Part shown: positions 52,474 to 64,000 of the stretch, piece by piece | How the letters are laid out: each line of letters starts with the position of its first letter | Position numbering within the stretch: the first letter of the stretch is position 1 | Origin: Sabellastarte sp. h YS-2021 | Lineage: Eukaryota; Annelida; Polychaeta; Sabellida; Sabellidae | Length of the DNA stretch: 64,000 bases | Direction: 5' to 3' | Assembly: GCA_964017235.1 (NCBI GenBank) | Contig: OZ024934.1 | Span: forward strand, 92,594,706-92,658,705 | Translations under genes and position numbers: made by a program | The notes under the pieces: generated by a model | Told to the model about the DNA's origin: nothing | The model's input: the letters and a program-made list of their open reading frames with translations, nothing else | The model's database searches: none

Positions 52474-55201
52474 ATGTATTGGAAGTGCAGGTATCGAGGG
52501 GGTGGTCATATGGCACATCAGTCCAAAATCCCACTTAAACTTCATCAATCTGGCTCAGATTTTCACAGGAAACTCAGTTCATATCAGACATTGATATTGT
52601 ATTGGCTTGACTTACTCAGGAAACCAATTAAAAATTTCAATTTTCCGGGGTCTGGGGCCAGGCTCAGCCCCCCTCAAATTAGGAACTATCAGGTATATCC
52701 TAATACAACCAATCTGAAGCTCTTCTTTAATTTTGCATATGTTTTAACAATAATTGAGGATATATTAGGCCCATTTGGAGCATTACATCTCTGAAAATAA
52801 ATTATTTCACCCATATAGTGCTGTAAAAATGGTCAAAAATACATGTAAATTACACCAAACCAGTACCAAATGTTGGTCTATAATGCTGAAATTTGGCCAG
52901 AATATAAGGTGGCACATACTAAATCTGACTGAACCGGTTTTAAAATTACATCTGATATAACAGTACCTATAGTTTGGCAATATTGGCTTCAGCTGGCCCC
53001 AAATTCGCTTCTGTGGGGCTGCATTAAGATATACTTAAATTTGGCAAAGTAAGACAAATTTAAGGCTGAAAAGCATATTGTTTGCTAGAGCTGGCGCCAC
53101 TAAATGAGATTCCACAAGAATATTCCTTAAGAAATACATAACTGGTCCAAAATACATGTATTGGAAGTGCAGGTATCGAGGGGGTGGTCATATGGCACAT
53201 CAGTCCAAAACCCCAGTTAAACTTCATCAATCTGGCTCAGATTTTCACAGGAAACTCAGTTCATATCAGACATTGATATTGTATTGGCTTGACTTACTCA
53301 GGAAACCAATTAAAAATTTCAATTTTCCGGGGTCTGGGGCCAGGCTCAGCCCCCCTCAAATTAGGAACTATCAGGTATATCCTAATACAACCAATCTGAA
53401 GCTCTTCTTTAATTTTGCATATGTTTTAACAATAATTGAGGATATATTAGTCCCATTTGGAGCATTACATCTCTGAAAATAAATTATTTCACCCATATAG
53501 TGCTGTAAAAATGGTCAAAAATACATGTAAATTACACCAAACCAGTACCAAATGTTGGTCTATAATGCTGAAATTTGGCCAGAATATAAGGTGGCACATA
53601 CTAAATCTGACTGAACCGGTTTTAAAATTACATCTGATATAACAGTACCTATAGTTTGGCAATATTGGATTCAGCTGGCCCCAAATTCGCTTCTGTGGGG
53701 CTGCATTAAGATATTCTTAAATTTGGCAAAGTAAGACAAATTTAAGGCTGAAAACCATATTGTTTGCTAGAGCTGGCGCCACTAAATGAGATCCCACAAG
53801 AATATTCCTTAAGAAATACATAACTGGTCCAAAATACATGTATTGGAAGTGCAGGTATCGACGGGGTGGTCATATGGCACATCAGTCCAAAACCCCACTT
53901 AAACTTCATCAGTCTGGCTCAGATTTTCACAGGAAACTCAGTTCATATCAGACATTGATATTGTATTGGCTTGACTTACTCAGGAAACCAATTAAAAATT
54001 TCAATTTTCCGGGGTCTGGGGCCAGGCTCAGCCCCCCTCAAATTAGGAACTATCAGGTATATCCTAATACAACCAATCTGAAGCTCTTCTTTAATTTTGC
54101 ATATGTTTTAACAATAATTGAGGATATATTAGGCCCATTTGGAGCATTACATCTCTGAAAATAAATTATTTCACCCATATAGTGCTGTAAAAATGGTCAA
54201 AAATACATGTAAATTACACCAAACCAGTACCAAATGTTGGTCTATAATGCTGAAATTTGGCCAGAATATAAGGTGGCACATACTAAATCTGACTGAACCG
54301 GTTTTAAAATTACATCTGATATAACAGTACCTATAGTTTGGCAATATTGGCTTCAGCTGGCCCCAAATTCGCTTCGGTGGGGCTGCATTAAGATATACTT
54401 AAATTTGGCAAAGTAAGACAAATTTAAGGCTGAAAACCATATTGTTTGCTAGAGCTGGCGCCACTAAATGAGATTCCACAAGAATATTCCTTAAGAAATA
54501 CATAACTGGTCCAAAATACATGTATTGGAAGTGCAGGTATCGAGGGGGTGGTCATATGGCACATCAGTCCAAAACCCCACTTAAACTTCATCAGTCTGGC
54601 TCAGATTTTCACAGGAAACTCAGTTCATATCAGACATTGATATTGTATTGGCTTGACTTACTCAGGAAACCAATTAAAAATTTCAATTTTCCGGGGTCTG
54701 GGGCCAGGCTCAGCCCCCCTCAAATTAGGAACTATCAGGTATATCCTAATACAACCAATCTGAAGCTCTTCTTTAATTTTGCATATGTTTTAACAATAAT
54801 TGAGGATATATTAGGCCCATTTGGAGCATTACATCTCTGAAAATAAATTATTTCACCCATATAGTGCTGTAAAAATGGTCAAAAATACATGTAAATTACA
54901 CCAAACCAGTACCAAATGTTGGTCTATAATGCTGAAATTTGGCCAGAATATAAGGTGGCACATACTAAATCTGACTGAACCGGTTTTAAAATTACATCTG
55001 ATATAACAGTACCTATAGTTTGGCAATATTGGCTTCAGCTGGCCCCAAATTCGCTTCTGTGGGGCTGCATTAAGATATACTTAAATTTGGCAAAGTAAGA
55101 CAAATTTAAGGCTGAAAACCATATTGTTTGCTAGAGCTGGCGCCACTAAATGAGATTCCACAAGAATATTCCTTAAGAAATACATAACTGGTCCAAAATA
55201 C
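52474..55201 (+). repeat. Variant four-monomer sub-unit inside block 3 (M77-M80)
   Basis: Equivalent to M53-M56: aaaatccc with aaaagcat, then ccccagtt/gatatattagtccc/ttggattc, then tcgacggggt/cttcggtg, then cagtct/gaacta. It differs from M53-M56 in lacking the cttctatgg change. Confidence 0.88.
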
Positions 55202-55882
55202 ATGTATTGGAAGTGCAGGTATCGAGGGGGTGGTCATATGGCACATCAGTCCAAAACCCCACTTAAACTTCATCAATCTGGCTCAGATTTTCACAGGAAA
55301 CTCAGTTCATATCAGACATTGATATTGTATTGGCTTGACTTACTCAGGAAACCAATTAAAAATTTCAATTTTCCGGGGTCTGGGGCCAGGCTCAGCCCCC
55401 CTCAAATTAGGAACTATCAGGTATATCCTAATACAACCAATCTGAAGCTCTTCTTTAATTTTGCATATGTTTTAACAATAATTGAGGATATATTAGTCCC
55501 ATTTGGAGCATTACATCTCTGAAAATAAATTATTTCACCCATATAGTGCTGTAAAATGGTCAAAAATACATGTAAATTACACCAAACCAGTACCAAATGT
55601 TGGTCTATAATGCTGAAATTTGGCCAGAATATAAGGTGGCACATACTAAATCTGACTGAACCGGTTTTAAAATTACATCTGATATAACAGTACCTATAGT
55701 TTGGCAATATTGGCTTCAGCTGGCCCCAAATTCGCTTCTGTGGGGCTGCATTAAGATATACTTAAATTTGGCAAAGTAAGACAAATTTAAGGCTGAAAAC
55801 CATATTGTTTGCTAGAGCTGGCGCCACTAAATGAGATTCCACAAGAATATTCCTTAAGAAATACATAACTGGTCCAAAATAC

Positions 55883-58800
55883 ATGTATTGGAAGTGCAGG
55901 TATCGAGGGGGTGGTCATATGGCACATCAGTCCAAAACCCCACTTAAACTTCATCAATCTGGCTCAGATTTTCACAGGAAACTCAGTTCATATCAGACAT
56001 TGATATTGTATTGGCTTGACTTACTCAGGAAACCAATTAAAAATTTCAATTTTCCGGGGTCTGGGGCCAGGCTCAGCCCCCCTCAAATTAGGAAATATCA
56101 GGTATATCCTAATACAACCAATCTGAAGCTCTTCTTTAATTTTGCATATGTTTTAACAATAATTGAGGATATATTAGGCCCATTTGGAGCATTACATCTC
56201 TGAAAATAAATTATTTCACCCATATAGTGCTGTAAAAATGGTCAAAAATACATGTAAATTACACCAAACCAGTACCAAATGTTGGTCTATAATGCTGAAA
56301 TTTGGCCAGAATATAAGGTGGCACATACTAAATCTGACTGAACCGGTTTTAAAATTACATCTGATATAACAGTACCTATAGTTTGGCAATATTGGCTTCA
56401 GCTGGCCCCAAATTCGCTTCTGTGGGGCTGCATTAAGATATACTTAAATTTGGCAAAGTAAGACAAATTTAAGGCTGAAAAGCATATTGTTTGCTAGAGC
56501 TGGCGCCACTAAATGAGATTCCACAAGAATATTCCTTAAGAAATACATAACTGGTCCAAAATACATGTATTGGAAGTGCAGGTATCGAGGGGGTGGTCAT
56601 ATGGCACATCAGTCCAAAACCCCAGTTAAACTTCATCAATCTGGCTCAGATTTTCACAGGAAACTCAGTTCATATCAGACATTGATATTGTATTGGCTTG
56701 ACTTACTCAGGAAACCAATTAAAAATTTCAATTTTCCGGGGTCTGGGGCCAGGCTCAGCCCCCCTCAAATTAGGAACTATCAGGTATATCCTAATACAAC
56801 CAATCTGAAGCTCTTCTTTAATTTTGCATATGTTTTAACAATAATTGAGGATATATTAGTCCCATTTGGAGCATTACATCTCTGAAAATAAATTATTTCA
56901 CCCATATACTGCTGTAAAAATGGTCAAAAATACATGTAAATTACACCAAACCAGTACCAAATGTTGGTCTATAATGCTGAAATTTGGCCAGAATATAAGG
57001 TGGCACATACTAAATCTGACTGAACCGGTTTTAAAATTACATCTGATATAACAGTACCTATAGTTTGGCAATATTGGATTCAGCTGGCCCCAAATTCGCT
57101 TCTGTGGGGCTGCATTAAGATATTCTTAAATTTGGCAAAGTAAGACAAATTTAAGGCTGAAAACCATATTGTTTGCTAGAGCTGGCGCCACTAAATGAGA
57201 TCCCACAAGAATATTCCTTAAGAAATACATAACTGGTCCAAAATACATGTATTGGAAGTGCAGGTATCGACGGGGTGGTCATATGGCACATCAGTCCAAA
57301 ACCCCACTTAAACTTCATCAGTCTGGCTCAGATTTTCACAGGAAACTCAGTTCATATCAGACATTGATATTGTATTGGCTTGACTTACTCAGGAAACCAA
57401 TTAAAAATTTCAATTTTCCGGGGTCTGGGGCCAGGCTCAGCCCCCCTCAAATTAGGAACTATCAGGTATATCCTAATACAACCAATCTGAAGCTCTTCTT
57501 TAATTTTGCATATGTTTTAACAATAATTGAGGATATATTAGGCCCATTTGGAGCATTACATCTCTGAAAATAAATTATTTCACCCATATAGTGCTGTAAA
57601 AATGGTCAAAAATACATGTAAATTACACCAAACCAGTACCAAATGTTGGTCTATAATGCTGAAATTTGGCCAGAATATAAGGTGGCACATACTAAATCTG
57701 ACTGAACCGGTTTTAAAATTACATCTGATATAACAGTACCTATAGTTTGGCAATATTGGCTTCAGCTGGCCCCAAATTCGCTTCGGTGGGGCTGCATTAA
57801 GATATACTTAAATTTGGCAAAGTAAGACAAATTTAAGGCTGAAAACCATATTGTTTGCTAGGGCTGGCGCCACTAAATGAGATTCCACAAGAATATTCCT
57901 TAAGAAATACATAACTGGTCCAAAATACATGTATTGGAAGTGCAGGTATCGAGGGGGTGGTCATATGGCACATCAGTCCAAAACCCCACTTAAACTTCAT
58001 CAGTCTGGCTCAGATTTTCACAGGAAACTCAGTTCATATCAGACATTGATATTGTATTGGCTTGACTTACTCAGGAAACCAATTAAAAATTTCAATTTTC
58101 CGGGGTCTGGGGCCAGGCTCAGCCCCCCTCAAATTAGGAAATATCAGGTATATCCTAATACAACCAATCTGAAGCTCTTCTTTAATTTTGCATATGTTTT
58201 AACAATAATTGAGGATATATTAGGCCCATTTGGAGCATTACATCTCTGAAAATAAATTATTTCACCCATATAGTGCTGTAAAAATGGTCAAAAATACATG
58301 TAAATTACACCAAACCAGTACCAAATGTTGGTCTATAATGCTGAAATTTGGCCAGAATATAAGGTGGCACATACTAAATCTGACTGAACCGGTTTTAAAA
58401 TTACATCTGATATAACAGTACCTATAGTTTGGCAATATTGGCTTCAGCTGGCCCCAAATTCGCTTCTGTGGGGCTGCATTAAGATATACTTAAATTTGGC
58501 AAAGTAAGACAAATTTAAGGCTGAAAACCATATTGTTTGCTAGAGCTGGCGCCACTAAATGAGATTCCACAAGAATATTCCTTAAGAAATACATAACTGG
58601 TCCAAAATACATGTATTGGAAGTGCAGGTATCGAGGGGGTGGTCATATGGCACATCAGTCCAAAACCCCACTTAAACTTCATCAATCTGGCTCAGATTTT
58701 CACAGGAAACTCAGTTCATATCAGACATTGATATTGTATTGGCTTGACTTACTCAGGAAACCAATTAAAAATTTCAATTTTCCGGGGTCTGGGGCCAGGC

Positions 58801-59974
58801 TCAGCCCCCCTCAAATTAGGAACTATCAGGTATATCCTAATACAACCAATCTGAAGCTCTTCTTTAATTTTGCATATGTTTTAACAATAATTGAGGATAT
58901 ATTAGGCCCATTTGGAGCATTACATCTCTGAAAATAAATTATTTCACCCATATAGTGCTGTAAAAATGGTCAAAAATACATGTAAATTACACCAAACCAG
59001 TACCAAATGTTGGTCTATAATGCTGAAATTTGGCCAGAATATAAGGTGGCACATACTAAATCTGACTGAACCGGTTTTAAAATTACATCTGATATAACAG
59101 TACCTATAGTTTGGCAATATTGGCTTCAGCTGGCCCCAAATTCGCTTCTGTGGGGCTGCATTAAGATATACTTAAATTTGGCAAAGTAAGACAAATTTAA
59201 GGCTGAAAACCATATTGTTTGCTAGAGCTGGCGCCACTAAATGAGATTCCACAAGAATATTCCTTAAGAAATACATAACTGGTCCAAAATACATGTATTG
59301 GAAGTGCAGGTATCGAGGGGGTGGTCATATGGCACATCAGTCCAAAACCCCACTTAAACTTCATCAATCTGGCTCAGATTTTCACAGGAAACTCAGTTCA
59401 TATCAGACATTGATATTGTATTGGCTTGACTTACTCAGGAAACCAATTAAAAATTTCAATTTTCCGGGGTCTGGGGCCAGGCTCAGCCCCCCTCAAATTA
59501 GGAACTATCAGGTATATCCTAATACAACCAATCTGAAGCTCTTCTTTAATTTTGCATATGTTTTAACAATAATTGAGGATATATTAGGCCCATTTGGAGC
59601 ATTACATCTCTGAAAATAAATTATTTCACCCATATAGTGCTGTAAAAATGGTCAAAAATACATGTAAATTACACCAAACCAGTACCAAATGTTGGTCTAT
59701 AATGCTGAAATTTGGCCAGAATATAAGGTGGCACATACTAAATCTGACTGAACCGGTTTTAAAATTACATCTGATATAACAGTACCTATAGTTTGGCAAT
59801 ATTGGCTTCAGCTGGCCCCAAATTCGCTTCTGTGGGGCTGCATTAAGATATACTTAAATTTGGCAAAGTAAGACAAATTTAAGGCTGAAAACCATATTGT
59901 TTGCTAGAGCTGGCGCCACTAAATGAGATTCCACAAGAATATTCCTTAAGAAATACATAACTGGTCCAAAATAC
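55883..59974 (+). repeat. Six-monomer higher-order unit, copy 1 (M82-M87), 4,092 bp
   Basis: Order: M82 gaaata/aaaagcat; M83 ccccagtt/gatatattagtccc/ttggattc/gatcccac plus catatactgc; M84 tcgacggggt/cagtct/cttcggtg; M85 cagtct/gaaata; M86 and M87 gaacta. It extends the 4-monomer sub-unit by two plain copies. M82 is also the last member of block 3. M84 has a private ctagggctgg (about 57862). Confidence 0.92.
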
Positions 59975-62900
59975 ATGTATTGGAAGTGCAGGTATCGAGG
60001 GGGTGGTCATATGGCACATCAGTCCAAAACCCCACTTAAACTTCATCAATCTGGCTCAGATTTTCACAGGAAACTCAGTTCATATCAGACATTGATATTG
60101 TATTGGCTTGACTTACTCAGGAAACCAATTAAAAATTTCAATTTTCCGGGGTCTGGGGCCAGGCTCAGCCCCCCTCAAATTAGGAAATATCAGGTATATC
60201 CTAATACAACCAATCTGAAGCTCTTCTTTAATTTTGCATATGTTTTAACAATAATTGAGGATATATTAGGCCCATTTGGAGCATTACATCTCTGAAAATA
60301 AATTATTTCACCCATATAGTGCTGTAAAAATGGTCAAAAATACATGTAAATTACACCAAACCAGTACCAAATGTTGGTCTATAATGCTGAAATTTGGCCA
60401 GAATATAAGGTGGCACATACTAAATCTGACTGAACCGGTTTTAAAATTACATCTGATATAACAGTACCTATAGTTTGGCAATATTGGCTTCAGCTGGCCC
60501 CAAATTCGCTTCTGTGGGGCTGCATTAAGATATACTTAAATTTGGCAAAGTAAGACAAATTTAAGGCTGAAAAGCATATTGTTTGCTAGAGCTGGCGCCA
60601 CTAAATGAGATTCCACAAGAATATTCCTTAAGAAATACATAACTGGTCCAAAATACATGTATTGGAAGTGCAGGTATCGAGGGGGTGGTCATATGGCACA
60701 TCAGTCCAAAACCCCAGTTAAACTTCATCAATCTGGCTCAGATTTTCACAGGAAACTCAGTTCATATCAGACATTGATATTGTATTGGCTTGACTTACTC
60801 AGGAAACCAATTAAAAATTTCAATTTTCCGGGGTCTGGGGCCAGGCTCAGCCCCCCTCAAATTAGGAACTATCAGGTATATCCTAATACAACCAATCTGA
60901 AGCTCTTCTTTAATTTTGCATATGTTTTAACAATAATTGAGGATATATTAGTCCCATTTGGAGCATTACATCTCTGAAAATAAATTATTTCACCCATATA
61001 CTGCTGTAAAAATGGTCAAAAATACATGTAAATTACACCAAACCAGTACCAAATGTTGGTCTATAATGCTGAAATTTGGCCAGAATATAAGGTGGCACAT
61101 ACTAAATCTGACTGAACCGGTTTTAAAATTACATCTGATATAACAGTACCTATAGTTTGGCAATATTGGATTCAGCTGGCCCCAAATTCGCTTCTGTGGG
61201 GCTGCATTAAGATATTCTTAAATTTGGCAAAGTAAGACAAATTTAAGGCTGAAAACCATATTGTTTGCTAGAGCTGGCGCCACTAAATGAGATCCCACAA
61301 GAATATTCCTTAAGAAATACATAACTGGTCCAAAATACATGTATTGGAAGTGCAGGTATCGACGGGGTGGTCATATGGCACATCAGTCCAAAACCCCACT
61401 TAAACTTCATCAGTCTGGCTCAGATTTTCACAGGAAACTCAGTTCATATCAGACATTGATATTGTATTGGCTTGACTTACTCAGGAAACCAATTAAAAAT
61501 TTCAATTTTCCGGGGTCTGGGGCCAGGCTCAGCCCCCCTCAAATTAGGAACTATCAGGTATATCCTAATACAACCAATCTGAAGCTCTTCTTTAATTTTG
61601 CATATGTTTTAACAATAATTGAGGATATATTAGGCCCATTTGGAGCATTACATCTCTGAAAATAAATTATTTCACCCATATAGTGCTGTAAAAATGGTCA
61701 AAAATACATGTAAATTACACCAAACCAGTACCAAATGTTGGTCTATAATGCTGAAATTTGGCCAGAATATAAGGTGGCACATACTAAATCTGACTGAACC
61801 GGTTTTAAAATTACATCTGATATAACAGTACCTATAGTTTGGCAATATTGGCTTCAGCTGGCCCCAAATTCGCTTCGGTGGGGCTGCATTAAGATATACT
61901 TAAATTTGGCAAAGTAAGACAAATTTAAGGCTGAAAACCATATTGTTTGCTAGAGCTGGCGCCACTAAATGAGATTCCACAAGAATATTCCTTAAGAAAT
62001 ACATAACTGGTCCAAAATACATGTATTGGAAGTGCAGGTATCGAGGGGGTGGTCATATGGCACATCAGTCCAAAACCCCACTTAAACTTCATCAGTCTGG
62101 CTCAGATTTTCACAGGAAACTCAGTTCATATCAGACATTGATATTGTATTGGCTTGACTTACTCAGGAAACCAATTAAAAATTTCAATTTTCCGGGGTCT
62201 GGGGCCAGGCTCAGCCCCCCTCAAATTAGGAAATATCAGGTATATCCTAATACAACCAATCTGAAGCTCTTCTTTAATTTTGCATATGTTTTAACAATAA
62301 TTGAGGATATATTAGGCCCATTTGGAGCATTACATCTCTGAAAATAAATTATTTCACCCATATAGTGCTGTAAAAATGGTCAAAAATACATGTAAATTAC
62401 ACCAAACCAGTACCAAATGTTGGTCTATAATGCTGAAATTTGGCCAGAATATAAGGTGGCACATACTAAATCTGACTGAACCGGTTTTAAAATTACATCT
62501 GATATAACAGTACCTATAGTTTGGCAATATTGGCTTCAGCTGGCCCCAAATTCGCTTCTGTGGGGCTGCATTAAGATATACTTAAATTTGGCAAAGTAAG
62601 ACAAATTTAAGGCTGAAAACCATATTGTTTGCTAGAGCTGGCGCCACTAAATGAGATTCCACAAGAATATTCCTTAAGAAATACATAACTGGTCCAAAAT
62701 ACATGTATTGGAAGTGCAGGTATCGAGGGGGTGGTCATATGGCACATCAGTCCAAAACCCCACTTAAACTTCATCAATCTGGCTCAGATTTTCACAGGAA
62801 ACTCAGTTCATATCAGACATTGATATTGTATTGGCTTGACTTACTCAGGAAACCAATTAAAAATTTCAATTTTCCGGGGTCTGGGGCCAGGCTCAGCCCC

Positions 62901-64000
62901 CCTCAAATTAGGAACTATCAGGTATATCCTAATACAACCAATCTGAAGCTCTTCTTTAATTTTGCATATGTTTTAACAATAATTGAGGATATATTAGGCC
63001 CATTTGGAGCATTACATGTCTGAAAATAAATTATTTCACCCATATAGTGCTGTAAAAATGGTCAAAAATACATGTAAATTACACCAAACCAGTACCAAAT
63101 GTTGGTCTATAATGCTGAAATTTGGCCAGAATATAAGGTGGCACATACTAAATCTGACTGAACCGGTTTTAAAATTACATCTGATATAACAGTACCTATA
63201 GTTTGGCAATATTGGCTTCAGCTGGCCCCAAATTCGCTTCTGTGGGGCTGCATTAAGATATACTTAAATTTGGCAAAGTAAGACAAATTTAAGGCTGAAA
63301 ACCATATTGTTTGCTAGAGCTGGCGCCACTAAATGAGATTCCACAAGAATATTCCTTAAGAAATACATAACTGGTCCAAAATACATGTATTGGAAGTGCA
63401 GGTATCGAGGGGGTGGTCATATGGCACATCAGTCCAAAACCCCACTTAAACTTCATCAATCTGGCTCAGATTTTCACAGGAAACTCAGTTCATATCAGAC
63501 ATTGATATTGTATTGGCTTGACTTACTCAGGAAACCAATTAAAAATTTCAATTTTCCGGGGTCTGGGGCCAGGCTCAGCCCCCCTCAAATTAGGAACTAT
63601 CAGGTATATCCTAATACAACCAATCTGAAGCTCTTCTTTAATTTTGCATATGTTTTAACAATAATTGAGGATATATTAGGCCCATTTGGAGCATTACATC
63701 TCTGAAAATAAATTATTTCACCCATATAGTGCTGTAAAAATGGTCAAAAATACATGTAAATTACACCAAACCAGTACCAAATGTTGGTCTATAATGCTGA
63801 AATTTGGCCAGAATATAAGGTGGCACATACTAAATCTGACTGAACCGGTTTTAAAATTACATCTGATATAACAGTACCTATAGTTTGGCAATATTGGCTT
63901 CAGCTGGCCCCAAATTCGCTTCTGTGGGGCTGCATTAAGATATACTTAAATTTGGCAAAGTAAGACAAATTTAAGGCTGAAAACCATATTGTTTGCTAGA
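59975..64000 (+). repeat. Six-monomer higher-order unit, copy 2, cut by window end (M88-M93)
   Basis: Repeats M82-M87 at exactly 4,092 bp, including catatactgc, seen only in M83 and M89. I noticed only two differences over the shared 4,026 bp: ctagagctgg here against ctagggctgg in M84, and catgtctga in M92 (about 63018) against catctctga in M86. Confidence 0.92.
63385..64000 (+). repeat. Partial satellite monomer at right edge (M93)
   Basis: The first 616 bp of a monomer, cut by the window end at ttgctaga. It carries the right-zone haplotype (gaacta, atgtttt, ctctga, caatct). The array clearly continues beyond the window. Confidence 0.95.

Larger units (their letters stand above)
45656..56564 (+). 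repeat. Large block version 3: 16 monomers (M67-M82), 10,909 bp
   Basis: M67-M71 repeat the opening signature (tttgcaaag deletion in M70, about 48270). M72-M81 match M48-M57 in order: the cacagaaac deletion (about 49159), ccccagtt, tcgacggggt, agttcggc, gaacta, aaaatccc, ccccagtt, tcgacggggt, cagtct/gaacta, and gatatattagtccc with the gtaaaatgg deletion (about 55552). M82 ends the block with aaaagcat but cactaa. Compared with block 1 it has one 4-monomer sub-unit fewer. M80 has cttctgtgg where M56 has cttctatgg. Confidence 0.9.
1..64000 (+). repeat. Satellite DNA array, 682-bp monomer, about 94 head-to-tail copies
   Basis: The same 682-bp sequence recurs from the first to the last base. Monomer starts (ATG of the phrase atgtattggaagtgc) fall at 651, 1333, 2015, 2697 and so on every 682 bp up to 28613. 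After that, ten copies of 681 bp shift the register: those starting at 28613, 29976, 32703, 38840, 42249, 43612, 44293, 47702, 49065 and 55202. No copy is inverted and there is no spacer. Copies look about 98-99.9% identical by eye. Such length and homogeneity is typical of eukaryotic satellite DNA kept uniform by unequal crossing-over and conversion. The array runs off both ends, so its true size is unknown. I do not recognise the monomer as a named satellite family. Confidence 0.99.

Noticed and set aside
1-64000. Dozens of 61-, 67- and 106-codon open frames as a tandem gene family
   Set aside because: They recur because the DNA repeats. The 61- and 67-codon forms need a TTG start, several 106-codon copies carry a stop or frameshift, and variants change residues freely.
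1-64000. CRISPR array or other prokaryotic repeat system
   Set aside because: The repeat is 682 bp with no unique spacers, no neighbouring cas genes, and CpG depletion of a eukaryotic kind.
1-64000. Transposable element or tandem Helitron/LTR origin
   Set aside because: No terminal repeats, target-site duplications, polymerase or transposase remnants, or primer-binding site seen in the monomer.

Overview
The whole 64,000-bp window is one uninterrupted tandem array of a 682-bp satellite monomer. All copies lie head-to-tail in the same orientation. With a register that begins at an ATG inside a 10-bp palindrome (first full copy 651-1332), the window holds 92 complete monomers plus a partial copy at each edge (1-650 and 63385-64000). 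I call these M0 to M93. Eighty-two complete copies are 682 bp and ten are 681 bp, and these lengths plus the partial ends sum exactly to 64,000. Copies differ at only a handful of positions; for example M8 at 5425 and M93 at 63385, 58 kb apart, differ at about two sites by eye. I see no unique sequence, credible gene, RNA gene, transposon, inversion or foreign insertion.

This points to a eukaryotic nuclear genome, in heterochromatin such as a centromeric, pericentromeric, subtelomeric or large interstitial satellite block. The monomer is about 37% GC by hand count and strongly CpG-depleted (5 CpG per monomer against about 23 expected). Several variable sites are CpG transitions, which suggests a host with cytosine methylation. 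I cannot name the species or clade.

Diagnostic single-base variants divide the array into zones of higher-order repeats. (1) 1-10198: a left zone with a private I/Q haplotype and a 9-monomer (6,138 bp) long-range duplication. (2) 10199-20428: 3-, 4- and 5-monomer patterns with chimeric monomers. (3) 20429-26566: three copies of a 3-monomer (2,046 bp) unit. (4) 26567-56564: three successive versions of one large block, 20, 8 and 16 monomers long, with 4-monomer sub-units inside. (5) 55883-64000: two copies of a 6-monomer (4,092 bp) unit.

The monomer has a 106-codon ATG open frame and an overlapping 61-codon frame that lacks an ATG. They recur only because the DNA recurs: several copies carry the same nonsense or frameshift change without any sign of selection against it. 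The real content of the window is a recombination history. Recombinant monomers (M21, M23, M38, M58, M64) mark where unequal exchange or conversion joined different variants, and three inherited 1-bp deletions tag the large blocks.
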